Shown: positions 9,888 to 20,713 of the stretch, piece by piece
How positions within the stretch are numbered: position 1 is the first letter of the stretch
Layout of the letters: the number at the start of each line of letters is the position of its first letter
Source: Arthrobacter sp. Hiyo8
Lineage (GTDB): Bacteria; Actinomycetota; Actinomycetes; Actinomycetales; Micrococcaceae
Reading direction: 5' to 3'
Assembly: GCA_001549895.1 (NCBI GenBank)
Contig: AP014719.1
Location: 3,410,001 to 3,474,000 of the forward strand
DNA length: 64,000 bases
Made by a program: the position numbers and the translations under genes
The notes under the pieces: model-generated
Told to the model about the DNA's origin: nothing
Seen by the model: the letters and a program-made list of their open reading frames with translations, nothing else
Databases searched by the model: none

Positions 9888-9909
9888 TTCACCGGAACTT
9901 AACCGGAGC
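9888..9909 (+). promoter_or_regulatory. Pho-box-like direct repeat
   Basis: Two adjacent 11-bp units, TTCACCGGAAC and TTAACCGGAGC, lie 66 bp before the phoX start. They resemble the actinobacterial PhoP direct repeat (GTTCACC-type, 11-bp period). Phosphate-starvation control of the phosphatase is inferred. Confidence 0.6.
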
Positions 9910-9974
9910 GTCCTCTCGGATTCCGATAGCGCTGTAAGGGTTGGGAAATCACTCAATCCCCGGAGGTATTTCCC

Positions 9975-12053
9975 ATGTCTGAATCAACCAAGCGCAAGTT
10001 CGACTTGCTCCCCATGCTCGGCCATACGAAGGGCAAGCGCAGCCCCGTGACGTGCGCCCTGAAGTGCGACAACGCCTGCTCGGGCGAGGTGTGCAATACG
10101 AGTTCCAACGCCTACTTCCGCGACATCGCTTCCGCAGCCGTGTCCCGCCGCGCCGCCCTGGGCTTCGGCGCCGTCGGTGCGCTCGCCGTCGTGCAGGGCG
10201 GAAGCCTTTCCGGCAACGTTCCGGCGGCGCTGGCCTGTCAGCGGCGGCGAAGACGGGCTTCGACAAGGCCAAGCTCAAGTTCGCGCCGATCAAGCCGGTC
10301 GACTACACCGTGGACGCGTTCACCGTCCCGGATGGATTCGCGTGGCAGCCGATCATCCGTTGGGCGATCCGCTCTTCGCAGACTCGCCGGCCTTCGAGCT
10401 GAACGGCCAGACCGCGGCAGCGCAGGCCCGACAGTTCGGCTACAACAACGACTACACGGACATCCTGCCCATCCCGGATTCCAAGGACCGCCGTGCCGTG
10501 CTCTTCACCAACCACGAGTACACCAACGAGAACATCATGTTCCGGCAACTTTGGCGGCCGCGGAGGCGCGCGCGATCGGGCGTGCCGCACACGGGCTCAC
10601 GGTTGTGGAACTTGAGCGCAAGAACAAGAACAAACCATGGAATTACGTCAAGGGTGCGCCGCTCAACCGCCGCTTCCTGACCGACACCACCTACGAACTC
10701 ACCGGACCCGCCGCTGGCACGGACTTGGTGAAGACCATCGACGATCCCTCAGGCCGGAAGATCAAAGGCACCCTCGGCAACTGCTCCGGAGGCACCACTC
10801 CCTGGGGCACCATCCTCTCCGGCGAGGAAAACTTCAACGGCTACTTCGTGGCTCCCGGCACCTCGGCGGGCGACAAGCGCTACGGCCTCTCCAACAAGGC
10901 AACGGCCCGTAAGTGGGAGCTGGATGAGCCGCGTTTCAACACCAACAACGCCGGCTACGCCAACGAGTCCAACCGCTTTGGCTGGATCGTTGAAGTCGAC
11001 CCGTTCGACCCCTCCTCCACACCCAAGAAGCACTCCGCCATGGGCCGCTTCAAGCACGAGGGCGCCAACGTGATAGTTGCCGACTCGGGCCACGTGGTGG
11101 CGTACATGGGCGACGACGAGCGCTTCGACTACCTCTACAAGTTCGTCTCCAAGGGCAAGTACATGCCCGGCGACTCGGCCGCGGCACGCCGGAGCAACAT
11201 GGACCTTCTCTCCGAGGGCGACCTCTACGTTGCCAAGTTCACCGGCGACTCTCCGGCGTCGGAGATCACCGGCAACGGCGCGCTTCCCTCCGACGGCGCC
11301 TTCGACGGTTCCGGCGAGTGGCTTCCCTTGGTGGTCGACGGCGTCTCCGCAGTTCCGGGCATGTCCGTCCCTGAGGTACTCGTCTACACACGCCTCGCCG
11401 CGGACAAGGTCGGCCCACCAAGATGGACCGCTGCGAAGACGTCGAACCCAACCTGGCCACCGGCAAGGTCTATGTGGTCTGCACCAACAACTCGGACCGC
11501 GGCAAGCCTGGAAAGGAAGGCGCCACCGAGGTCAACCCGCGCACCCTCAACCGGGACGGCCACATCGTGGAAATCACCGAAACCGGTGACCAGACGTCTA
11601 CGCGCTTCAATTGGACGCTCCTGATGGTTTGTGGAGACCCCGCCAAGAACTCCTCGACCTACTTCTCCGGCTTCCCGGCCGACAAGGTCTCGCCCATTTC
11701 CTGCCCGGACAACGTCGCTTTCGATTCGGCAGGCTACATGTGGATCGCCACTGACGGCGCGCCGTCGTCGATCGGGTACGCGGACGGCCTCTTCAAGGTC
11801 ACGCTGGATGGCGGCGAACGCGGCAAGGTTGAGCAGTTCCTCGCCGTGCCGCGCGACGCCGAGACGTGCGGACCGATCGTGCACGACGACGAGCGGACCG
11901 TCTTCGTCGCCGTGCAGCACCCGGGTGAGGAAGGGACGTTCGACGCCCCCACTCCTTCTTCCCGGATTACGTGGGCGCCGGAGCCGCCCCGGCCGCCGGC
12001 CAGGTCCGCGCCCGCGTCCGTCGATCGTGCAGGTGTTCCGCAAGGACGGCTAG
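9975..12053 (+). CDS. PhoX-family alkaline phosphatase (frame-broken)
   Basis: Secreted phosphatase of the PhoX/DUF839 family, which uses calcium and iron to release phosphate from organic esters. GGAGG precedes ATG 9975. A Tat signal (SRRAALGFGAVGALAVV) is at residues about 57-73. Typical stretches are ADSPAFELNGQ, LFTNHEYTNENIMF, GNCSGGTTPWGTILSGEEN and NSDRGKPGKEG. Six single-base deletions are inferred, near 10240, 10352, 10548, 11416, 11955 and 12013. Each restores a family-like sequence, for example RWGDPLFADSP and RPSIVQVFRKDG. It separates menC from menD and has its own Pho-box-like promoter. Confidence 0.87.
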
Positions 12054-12093
12054 CCCTTCCCTTGCCCGACGCCTTCCCGACCAACGCACCGGC

Positions 12094-12232
12094 CGACGCC
12101 CGCTCACGTATGTGGGTCTTTCGGCCGACGCTCGCTCACGTATGTGGGTCTTTCGGCCGACGCTCGCTCACTCTCTTCAAGGGAGTGAGCGAGCGTTTGG
12201 GGTTTTGGCCCTATAGGTGAGCGAGCGTCGGG
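12094..12232. repeat. Convergent repeat array, cluster 3
   Basis: Three forward units (CGACGCTCGCTCACGTATGT and variants, starting 12094) converge on a hairpin at about 12157-12200 (CGCTCGCTCACT facing AGTGAGCGAGCG). A further inverted unit, GTGAGCGAGCGTCGGG, is at 12217-12232. It lies between phoX and menD. Confidence 0.82.
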
Positions 12233-12248
12233 AGGGAGGCGCCGCTAA

Positions 12249-12254
12249 TAGACT
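12249..12254 (+). promoter_or_regulatory. menD -10 element, leaderless start
   Basis: TAGACT ends 6 nt before GTG 12261 and no Shine-Dalgarno sequence is present. Confidence 0.5.
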
Positions 12255-12260
12255 GGTGCG

Positions 12261-13967
12261 GTGACTTCGCAAGGCTCCCTGAGCTCCCTCGCCGCTGCCC
12301 GTATCGCCGTCAAGGCGTTGCTCGACGGCGGTGTGCGGCACGTGGTTATCTCTCCCGGTTCGCGCTCGGCACCCATGGCTTACGCACTCGCCGAGGCCGA
12401 AGCGGCCGGGAATGTCCGCCTCCTGGTGAGGATCGACGAACGTTCGGCCGGTTTCACGGCACTGGGTTTGGCCCTGTCGACGGGAGCCCCGGCGGCCGTC
12501 CTGACCACCTCGGGCACCGCCGTCGGGAATCTTTTGCCTGCGGTCATGGAAGCCAACCACGCCGCCGTGCCCCTCGTAGTCCTTTCGGCCGACCGCCCGG
12601 CCGAGCTCCACGGCACCGGCGCCAACCAGACCACCATCCAACTGGACCTCTTCGGCGACCACGTTCGCTTCGCCGTCGACATCGCCGCGGGCAGCAACCC
12701 GAAGCGGGCCGTCGAGACCGCCATCTACGCGGCCACCGGCGCCCTCGCGGACACGCCACCCGGGCCGGTGCAGCTCAACCTGGCCTTCCGCGAGCCGTTG
12801 GTTCCCGAACCGGGCGAGGCGCTGCCCGCCACCAAGGGCCACGGAGTTTTCCACTACGATTCCGGTCCCCAACCATTGAGCATGCCCCCGCTCCCGCTGA
12901 ACTGACCGAGCGGCGGACGGTGGTTTTGGCAGGGCACGACGCCGGTCCGGTCGCCGAGGCGTTCGCCCGTGCCCACGGCCTTCCCTTGCTCGCCGAGCCC
13001 TCCTCCAACGCGCGCTTCGGTCCCAACGCGGTCGGCCCGTATCGCCTCATGCTGGACAACTTCGGGCCCGGGTCTGCTCTGCCGATCGAGCGGGTGGTAG
13101 TCTTCGGGCGGCCTACGCTGTCCCGGCCCGTCGCCGCACTCCTGGCCGCAACGACCTCCCCGCCGCCATGTACGAGCCCGTTCCGGTGGCCTGGTATGAA
13201 CATGGCCGGCGTCGCGAGGAACGCTTCGATTCCCTGGCTGAACTGGCAGGGTTCGCCGGCCGCGGCTCTGATGATTGGCTCGACGCCTGGCTCCTGGCCG
13301 GGGCTGCGGCCCAACACACGCTCGACGGCGTCCTCGAGGCCGAGCTGGCGGCCAGTGGACCTGCCGTGGGAGCCGTCGTCTGGAAACACGCGCGCGGGCA
13401 GCTGGTCCTGGGCTCCTCCAATGGCATCCGCGACGTCGACCTCGCCGGACAGCCCGGCCCGAGCCCCTCGCCACGGTGTTCGCGAACCGCGGCCTCGCCG
13501 GCATTGACGGAACTATCTCCACGGCTACGGGAATCGCCCTCGGAGCGGGCCGCGAAACCACCCTCCTCCTGGGAGACGTCACCTTCCTGCACGACGCCGG
13601 CGGCCTCCTCCTCGGAGCCGGCGAACCCGGACCGGACCTGCGCATCGTGGTCCTCAACGACGCCGGCGGGGGCATCTTCGGTCTCCTTGAGCACGGCAAG
13701 GTGGAGGACGACGGCGGTTACGGCACCGCCGTCGAGCGCCTCTTCGGCACCCCGCACAGCGTGGACATTTCAGCGCTCGCCGCGGCATACGGCGTCGGGC
13801 ACACCTTGGTGCGTACGACGGCGGAGCTCGCCGCAGTGCTTGCCTCGCCTTTGAAGGGGCGCAGCATCGTGGAGGTACGCACGGACCGGTCTGGGTTGCG
13901 TCCCTTGCACGCGCGCATCAAGGCCGCAGTGGCTGCGGCAGTATCCCAGGTGCTCCTCGGGGCGTAG
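12261..13967 (+). CDS. menD: SEPHCHC synthase (frame-broken)
   Basis: Thiamine-diphosphate enzyme joining isochorismate and 2-oxoglutarate in menaquinone synthesis. The N-terminal PYR domain has VVISPGSRSAPMAYAL and ERSAGFTALGLAL, with the catalytic Glu region. The C-terminal PP domain has GLAGIDGTISTATG, LLLGDVTFLHDAGGL and VLNDAGGGIFGLL. Three single-base deletions, near 12875, 13150 and 13460, move the frame by one each time. The GTG start is supported by the adjacent -10 element. It ends convergently with the amino acid transporter. Confidence 0.9.
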
Positions 13968-14008
13968 ATGTTCGGCCCTGGCGACGCGCAATCTGGCTGA
14001 CGACACGG

Positions 14009-14052
14009 AAATGCCCTGACGCGGCTGGATTTCCAGCCGCGTCAGGGCATTT
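14009..14052. terminator. Bidirectional terminator between menD and the amino acid ABC operon
   Basis: A perfect 20-bp stem, AAATGCCCTGACGCGGCTGG (14009-14028) and its complement (14033-14052), has a 4-nt loop. It sits in the convergent gap, with A and T at the stem ends. Confidence 0.8.
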
Positions 14053-14076
14053 GAGCGTCGCACGTCGCAGCAGGAA

Positions 14077-14852
14077 CTACAGCACGCGGCTGAGGAATTC
14101 CTTGGTGCGGGCGTGTTGGGGGTTGGCGATGATTTCGCGGGGGTCACCGGATTCCACCACCACACCTCCGTCCATGAAGGTCAGGCGGTCGCCGACTTCG
14201 CGGGCAAAGCCGATCTCGTGGGTCACCACGATCATGGTCATGCCGGACTTGGCCAGGTCCTTCATTACGTTGAGCACATCGCCCACGAGCTCGGGGTCAA
14301 GGGCGGACGTCGGCTCGTCGAAGAGCATCAATTCCGGTTCCATGGCCAGGGCCCGGGCGATCGCGACGCGTTGCTGCTGGCCGCCGGAAAGCTGAGCAGG
14401 GTAGTGGTTGGCTCGATCAGCCAGGCCCACCCGGTCCAACAATTCGAGGGCGGCCTTCTTGGCATCACTCTTGGATTTGCCCTTGACCTGCACGGGTGCT
14501 TCCATCACGTTGTACAACGCGGTCTTGTGGGGAACAGGTTGAAGCGCTGGAAGACCATGCCGATTTCCCGGCGTTGCGCGGCGATTTCCTTGACCTTCAG
14601 GTCGTGGAGGCGGCCGTTGACTTCGCGGTAGCCGATCAGCTGGTCGCCAACGGAAATGCGGCCGGCGCTGATGGTTTCGAGGAGGTTCACGCAGCGGAGC
14701 ATCGTGGACTTGCCCGAACCGGACGGGCCGATGACAACGGACACTTCGCCCTGGTTGACCGTCAGGTCGATGCCGCGGAGCACATGGTGTTGGCCGTAGT
14801 ACTTGTGGAGGCCTTCGATCCGCACCAGCGGTTTCTGGGTGGTGATCGTCAT
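14077..14852 (-). CDS. Polar amino acid ABC transporter ATPase (frame-broken)
   Basis: ATP-hydrolysing subunit of a GlnQ/ArtP-type importer. Walker A is GPSGSGKST, the signature is [15 protein letters not shown] and Walker B is [14 protein letters not shown], with the switch His in [10 protein letters not shown]. One deletion near 14520 separates QRFNLFP from the following YNVMEAPV. It is the last gene of a three-gene operon and its start overlaps the permease stop (ATGA). Confidence 0.9.
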
Positions 14853-15861
14853 TTTGCGTCCTCCTCGGGGAAGTCCATCTTTAAGGACGGCTCAGCTTCG
14901 GCGCTCGGTGCCACTGCGGCAGCGGCCTTGGCGGCTGCCGGGTTGATGACGGCCGGGGCCAGGTTGGTGTCCACGCCTTGCCGTAGTAGGCCTCGATGTA
15001 GTGCTGGCCCACCATGAGGAGGCTGGTGATGACCAAGTACCAGATGGCTGCCACGATCAGCAGCGGCACCGGAAGGTAGATCCGGTTGGCCAGGGCGTTG
15101 GTCGCGAAGGTCAGGTCCAGGGTGAACGGGACGGCCAGGACCAGGGAGGTGGTCTTGAGCATGCCGATGGTTTCGTTGCCGGTGGGCGGGACGATGATGC
15201 GCATTGCCTGGGGCAGGATGATCCGCCACATGATCTTGCCGTTGCCCATGCCCAGGGCTTCGGCGGCTTCGGTCTGTCCCTTGTCCACTGACTTCAGGCC
15301 GGCCCGGAAGATCTCCGCCAGATAGGCGGATTCGTTCAGGCCTAGCCCCAGGATCGCCGCAACAAGAGCCGTAATGACGGTGCTCGTGTCCACGCTGAAC
15401 AGTTCGGGGCCAAACGGCACCCCTGCGCTGATCTTGGGGTAGAGGACGGCGATCAGGCCCCAGAAGACCAACTGGGTGTAGACCGGGGTGCCGCGGAAGA
15501 ACCAGACCCAGACCCAGCTCGTGTAGCGCAGGACGGGGTTGTCGGACTGGCGCATCACGGCCAGCAGGATGGCCAGGACAATGGCAATGACCATCGAAGC
15601 TACGGTCAGGAGAAGCGTCCAGCCAACACCCTGGACGACTTTCACGTCCAGGATGTAGGTGCCCACAACGTCCCAACGGAAGTTGTGGTTCGTGATCACG
15701 CTCTGCACCATAAGTGCTAGTACGCCAACGATGACGATGGCGCTGATCCAGCGGCCAGGGTGCCTGACGGGCACCGCGTCGTTCAGCACGGGCGCGGCGT
15801 GGCCTGGTTGATGATGATCCATCTGTGCACCTGATTTGTTATCGGTGGCGGGAATACTCAA
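14849..15861 (-). CDS. Polar amino acid ABC transporter permease (frame-broken at C-terminus)
   Basis: His/Glu/Gln/Arg-type inner-membrane permease. It carries [19 protein letters not shown] and the EAA loop [18 protein letters not shown]. About 340 residues, with an extended N-terminus before the first membrane span and an Ala-rich C-terminal tail ([12 protein letters not shown]). A deletion near 14975 shifts the last 40 residues; the corrected frame ends in MDFPEEDAK and overlaps the ATPase start. A single permease implies a homodimer. Confidence 0.88.
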
Positions 15862-16811
15862 GACTTAACCGCCGGGTTGACCTCGGACTTGGTGATGGCG
15901 CCTTCGGCGTTGCCCCAGCCAGTGAGGATCTTCTTGTAGGAACCGTCAGACATGAGCTTGGTCAGGGTCTTCTGGATGACATCGGCGAGGGCCGTGTCCG
16001 ACTTGGCAACGGCGATGCCCTGGGGAGCGGCGTCGTACACATCGCCGAGCTTCTCAAGCTGTCCGTTGGTCTGCGTCAGGGCGTAACCGATGATGGGGGA
16101 GTCGGCTGCCATCGCGTCGATGCTGCCGTTGACGAGCCGGGTGGTGACGTCGGTCTGGTTCTTGAGCGTCACGATGTTGATGGGCTGCTTGCCGTCAGCC
16201 GCGCACTTCTTGTTGCGGCCGGAGAGGTCCGGGTCTTCCTGGACCGTGCCGGTCTGCACGCCGATGGACTTGCCGCAGACGTCATCCAGGGAGAACTTCT
16301 TCGGGTTGCCCTTCTGCACGGCCCACGCGGTGCCGGCGTTGAAGTAGCTGACCATATTAACGGCGCCGAGACGCTCAGGGTTGATGGTGAAGGACGAGAT
16401 GCCCAGATCGTACTTGGGGCCGAGGGCGGGGAGGATGCCCGTGAATTCGGCGGTCTGCACCTGGACCTTCAAGCCAAGGGTGGCGCCGATCGCCTTGGCG
16501 ATGTCGACGTCGTAACCAACAGGGGTCTGGCCGTCGGTTCCAAGGAATTCCGCAGGAGCGTAGGTCGTGTCCGAGCCGACGGTCAGCGTGCCCTTGGACT
16601 TGATGGCCGCGGGGACCAGCGCAGCGAGGGTGTCGTCCTTGGTGATGGTGCTGGGGTCAAAGCTTGCATTGGCACTGCCGGAAGGCGAGGCGGCGCTCGA
16701 CGGGCCGGCCTCTGAGGCGTTGGTGCAGGCAGTCAGTGCCAAGGCGCCGATTGCGATGATGGTTGCAGCCTTGAGCGTCGAACTGACCGGGAGCGAACGG
16801 AATTTCTGCAT
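15858..16811 (-). CDS. Polar amino acid ABC transporter binding lipoprotein
   Basis: Extracellular family 3 solute-binding protein, unbroken, about 317 residues. Starting at ATG 16811, with AAAGGT upstream, gives a signal peptide ending in the lipobox LTAC, so it is membrane-anchored. An in-frame ATG at 16886 would place the signal internally and is less likely. Characteristic stretches are GSDTTYAPAEFLGTDG, VGYDVDIAKAIGATLG and SFTINPERLGAVNMV. A polar or acidic amino acid ligand is probable but not assignable. Confidence 0.88.
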   Translation of the reverse strand: MQKFRSLPVSSTLKAATIIAIGALALTACTNASEAGPSSAASPSGSANASFDPSTITKDDTLAALVPAAIKSKGTLTVGSDTTYAPAEFLGTDGQTPVGYDVDIAKAIGATLGLKVQVQTAEFTGILPALGPKYDLGISSFTINPERLGAVNMVSYFNAGTAWAVQKGNPKKFSLDDVCGKSIGVQTGTVQEDPDLSGRNKKCAADGKQPINIVTLKNQTDVTTRLVNGSIDAMAADSPIIGYALTQTNGQLEKLGDVYDAAPQGIAVAKSDTALADVIQKTLTKLMSDGSYKKILTGWGNAEGAITKSEVNPAVKS

Positions 16812-16855
16812 TTTCTTACCTTTTTTTGCAGTGGATGCGAAACTAATCGGTTCAT

Positions 16856-16885
16856 AGTGTAGCGCCGAACATGAGATGTGCGTCA
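16856..16885 (-). promoter_or_regulatory. Promoter of the amino acid ABC operon
   Basis: On the minus strand TACACT (16861-16856) lies 18 nt after a TGACGC -35-like element (16885-16880). The 5' leader is about 37 nt and carries a Shine-Dalgarno sequence. Confidence 0.45.
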
Positions 16886-17011
16886 CAGAAAACTAAGTTT
16901 TACTATTGGATAACCTACCAAGTAAAAAATCAAGACCCCCAACGTGGCTATTGTCTCGCACCCCAGACAGTTGGGAGGGTAGGTTTCGAACGGAATCCTC
17001 GGGTTTGAGGC

Positions 17012-18422
17012 TTAGTTGCTGATCCCCAGCGACTCGAGCATCGGCCGGAATTTTGCCCAGGTCTCGGCCAGCTCGGCGTCGGGAACAGAGCCTTCCACGA
17101 TCCCGCAGCCCGCATAGAGGCGCACGGTGGTAGGACTCTCGATGATCGCGCCGCGCAGTGCGATGCCCCACTCGCCGTTCCCGCGGCGTCGAGCCATCCG
17201 ACCGGCCCGCGTACGGCCCGCGATCCATGTGCTCAAGCTCCCGGATCAGTTCCCCGGCAACCAGAGTAGGTGTGCCACACACGGCAGCCGTGGGGTGGAG
17301 GGCGTTGATCAGCGCAAGGCACGTAGGGACATGTCCCTCGATATCTGCGAGCTCGGCCTTCACGTCCGATGCCAAGTGCCACACATTGGGCAGTTCCAGG
17401 ATGAACGGTTCGCTGTGGGCGTTCATGGCCTCGGAGAACGGCGCGAGCTGGGTGGTCAGCGACTGGATGGCGATCTCGTGCTCGTGCCGTTGTTTCTCCG
17501 AACCGGCCAGCACGCGTTCGGCGTATTCCATGGGGGAGCCGTCCACGCCCTCGGCGTCGCGACGGTCCAGCGTCCCGGCCAAGACCCGCGCCTGTGCTGT
17601 GCGGCCCTCCACCTGGATGAGCATTTCCGGCGTCGCGCCCACCAAGCCGTCGACGCCGTAGGTCCAGCATTCGCGGTAACGGCTGGCCAGCTGCTGGAGC
17701 ACTTTGGCGGCGTTGACGCCGTCGGGCAGCGTCGCCACGACGTCCCGCGCGAGAACCAGCTTCTCCAGCTTTCCGGTCCGGATCTCCGCGACGCCGTCGG
17801 CCACGGCCTGCTTCCAGGCGGCCTCGCTCAGTGAACCGCTCTCCAGCGTCACCTTCCCGTCCCCCAACTGACTCGCACTTGTTGTCGTTTTGGGCCCTCT
17901 CAACGACAACAACTGCGAGCTAGTTGGGTGCCCGACGCCGGAGCCTCCTGCCGCCGTAAGCTCACCGGCCGCTGACTCGCGTTGCGCTGACTCGCCGCTG
18001 AGCCAACCCGCGAGGGTGGCGAGCGCTCCCGCCTCGGTGAGTTCGACGTCGTCGAGCGTCAGCTGCGTGAGCCAGGACTGCCCATCCCGGATACCGACAA
18101 CGATTTCAGGAAGGATCAAGCGGGACTCAAAGTCGGACGTCTTGGAGAAGGCAAAGGAGCCAAAGGCCACTGGGCCGGTGCCGGGGAGCTCAAGGGGATC
18201 CGTGACGTCGGCCTCGATGACGAGGTGGCGCCACCAGATGTCGGCCTCGAGGAAGCGATCGGGCCCGGAAGCGGTGAAGCGCGCGAGTTCGCCAAACCCC
18301 ACCAGCCCGTTCTCTCGGCGGGACCAGCACAGGACATCGTCCCGGACCAGAAATGACGGCAGTCCCCCGGAGGATGAATCAACATCGAGGGGGACTGTCA
18401 AGGTGCGGAGCGTACTCGTCAT
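17012..18422 (-). CDS. menF: Isochorismate synthase with a 66-bp palindrome inside (frame-broken)
   Basis: Chorismate-binding enzyme converting chorismate to isochorismate, the first step to menaquinone. Seen: LEKLVLARDVVATLP, GATPEMLIQ, RVLAGTLDRRD, LNALHPTAAVCGTPT-like sequence and, after a break near 17180, RRGNGEWGIALRGA. The protein ends at 17012 (ESLGISN). Residues about 165-187 (PTSSQLLSLRGPKTTTSASQ) are encoded by one copy of the dispersed 66-bp palindrome (17863-17928). It is in frame without a stop, in a low-complexity linker before the catalytic domain. The gene is divergent from menG. A siderophore-type EntC/DhbC role is possible, but the setting favours MenF. Confidence 0.87.
17863..17928. 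repeat. 66-bp palindrome, copy A1 (inside menF)
   Basis: Starts CCCAACTGACTCGCACTTGT and ends AACTGCGAGCTAGTTGGG. The 27-bp arms pair except for a few bases, around a 12-bp variable centre. Being 22 codons long, it keeps the menF frame. Confidence 0.9.
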
Positions 18423-18550
18423 GATGGAACAACATTACTCCCGCGCGCAACGGTAGCCGCGCTGGCCGGAACGGAACCTGGAACGGGAACCCGGCGCGCG
18501 AACCGGGCCTGGACCGGAGTGCCCCGAAAGTTCTTCCCATATTTGTCTGA

Positions 18551-18556
18551 GACAAT
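18551..18556 (+). promoter_or_regulatory. menG -10 element, leaderless start
   Basis: GACAAT ends exactly 6 nt before GTG 18563 and there is no Shine-Dalgarno sequence. The hexamer is weaker than others in this window. Confidence 0.4.
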
Positions 18557-18562
18557 TGCAGG

Positions 18563-19339
18563 GTGAACCGAGCATCCTTGGAAAAGCGTCCGGACGAAGT
18601 TGCGACGATGTTTGACGATGTCGCCCCCAAATACGATGTCGTCAACGATGTCCTGTCCATGGGGCAGACCCGGCGTTGGCGCCGCGTCGTCGTGGATGCG
18701 ATGGATGTTCGGGTAGGCCAAAAGGTCCTGGATCTGGCTGCCGGTACCGGTACGTCCAGCGAACCGTACGCGGACGCCGGAGTGGACGTCGTGGCCTGCG
18801 ACTTCTCGTTGGGAATGCTGAAGGTGGGCAAGCGCCGCCGTCCGGACATCAACTTCGTTGCCGGGGACGCCACCAAGCTGCCCTTCGCGGACAACTCCTT
18901 CGACGCGTGCACCATTTCCTTCGGCCTGCGCAACGTCAACGAACCACACAAGGCCCTCGCTGAGATGTTCCGAGTCACCAAGCCGGGTGGACGCCTGGTC
19001 ATCGCGGAATTCTCCGCCCCGGTCGTGCCCCTTTGGCGGACCATGTACACCGAATACCTCATGCGCGCACTGCCTGCCATCGCCACCAAGGTCTCCTCCA
19101 ACCCGGACGCCTACGTGTACCTCGCCGAGTCCATCCGCGCGTGGCCGGACCAGGACCACCTGGCCGCGTGGTTGCAGGAAGCCGGCTGGACCGACGTCAA
19201 CTACCGCAACCTGAGCGGCGGCATCGTAGCGGTGCACCGCGCCCAGAAGCCCGGAGCCGAACACCGGGAAAGCGTTCCCGTGGCCAAGCTGCGCCGCCAG
19301 ATCAAGCCGCGCCGCCAAGCCGGCGATCAGTCCCGCTAA
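18563..19339 (+). CDS. menG: Demethylmenaquinone methyltransferase
   Basis: SAM-dependent methyltransferase (UbiE/MenG family) for the last ring methylation of menaquinone; 258 residues, unbroken. Motif I is [47 protein letters not shown] and [15 protein letters not shown] are family-typical. The C-terminal basic tail ([17 protein letters not shown]) is lineage-like. It starts a run with the menJ-like reductase 22 bp downstream and the prenyl synthase after that. Confidence 0.93.
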   Translation: MNRASLEKRPDEVATMFDDVAPKYDVVNDVLSMGQTRRWRRVVVDAMDVRVGQKVLDLAAGTGTSSEPYADAGVDVVACDFSLGMLKVGKRRRPDINFVAGDATKLPFADNSFDACTISFGLRNVNEPHKALAEMFRVTKPGGRLVIAEFSAPVVPLWRTMYTEYLMRALPAIATKVSSNPDAYVYLAESIRAWPDQDHLAAWLQEAGWTDVNYRNLSGGIVAVHRAQKPGAEHRESVPVAKLRRQIKPRRQAGDQSR

Positions 19340-19361
19340 CCGGCCTATTAACAAGGACGCT

Positions 19362-20704
19362 GTGAACGTACTGATAGTCGGCGCAGGGCCAGCCGGGTCC
19401 ACCGCCGCGTACTACCTTGCCCGGGCGGGCATTTCCGTGACCGTGCTGGAAAAGACCAGCTTCCCGCGTGAGAAAGTCTGCGGCGACGGCCTCACTCCGC
19501 GCGCCGTACGCGAAATCCAGAAGCTCGGCCTCCCGCATGCCGAGGACGAGGGGTGGCGCCGCAACAAGGGGCTCAGGCTCATCGCCGGCGGCCGCACCAT
19601 TGAATTGCCGTGGCCCGAGGTCGCCGACTTTCCCACCTACGGACTCATCCGCACGCGCCTCGGATTCGACGAGGAACTGGCCCTGCACGCCCAGTCGGCC
19701 GGCGCCGTCGTCCTTGAACGCCACAGCGTCACCGAAGCACTGCGCGACGACGCCGGGCGGGTGATCGGCGCGCGCGCCGCGCTGCTCGACGAGTCCGGAC
19801 GCAAGACGGGCGAAACGCGCGACTTCCATGCCGACGTCGTGCTCGCCGCGGACGGCAACTCGACGCGGACCGCCGTTTCGCTTGGCATGCACAAACGCGA
19901 CGACCGTCCGCTCGGCGTCGCCGTCCGCACCTACTTCACCTCGCCCCGACACGACGACGACTGGATGGAAGGCTGGCTTGAGCTTCCGGGCAAGTCCGGA
20001 AAGCCGCTGCCCGGTTACGGCTGGGTTTTCGGCGTCGGGGACGGCACGTCCAACGTCGGCCTGGGCATCCTGAACTCCTCCAAGGAATTCGGCAAGCTCG
20101 ACTACAAGCAGGTCCTGCGCGAATGGACCGCCGGCATGCCGTCCGAGTGGGGTTTCACGCCCGAAAACCAAGTGGGGGAGATCCGCGGCGCCGCGCTGCC
20201 GATGGGCTTCAACCGCACGCCGCACTACTCGCCGGGGCTCATGCTCCTGGGCGACGCCGGCGGCATGGTTTCACCATTCAACGGCGAGGGCATTTCCTAC
20301 GCCATGGAGTCCGCCCGATTTGCGGCCGAGTTTCTTGTTGATGCGTCCGTCCGCTCGCGTTCAGCCCGGTGGACAGCCGACGACGCCGACGCGCACCTTT
20401 CGCGGTACGCGGACTACGTGCGGGACCAGTGGGGTTCACACTTCACCCTGGGCCGTGTCTTTGCCGCACTCATTGGCAAGCCGCCGTCATGAAACTCGCG
20501 CTACGGACCGGCATGCCCATTCCGGTTCTTATGCGCTTTGTGGTGCGGATGCTCGCCAACCTCACGGATACGTCCGCCAAGGGTTTCGAGGACCGCGCCA
20601 TCCGCGTCCTCGAGATGCTGGTCCCGGCCACCTCCAACACCACGTCCACCGCCGCTTCCACCCGTACCGGCACCGAATCAACGCTTTCCTCCGCGAAAAG
20701 TTAG
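19362..20704 (+). CDS. Geranylgeranyl reductase-family flavoprotein, MenJ-like (frame-broken)
   Basis: FAD-dependent oxidoreductase. The dinucleotide fold VLIVGAGPAGSTAAYYLARAG is at the N-terminus, then FPREKVCGDGLTPRAV and the second FAD motif LGDAGGMVSPFNGEGISYAME. Family members saturate isoprenoid chains. Between menG and the polyprenyl synthase, reduction of the menaquinone side chain is the likely job (inference from context). A deletion near 20487 gives a false stop after IGKP. The true C-terminus continues MKLALRTGMPIPVLMRF to 20704. Confidence 0.85.
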
Positions 20705-20707
20705 GGT
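20702..20707 (+). promoter_or_regulatory. Prenyl synthase -10 element, leaderless start
   Basis: TAGGGT ends 6 nt before GTG 20714 and overlaps the stop of the upstream reductase gene. This would give the prenyl synthase its own leaderless transcript. Confidence 0.45.
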
Positions 20708-20713
20708 TAACCC

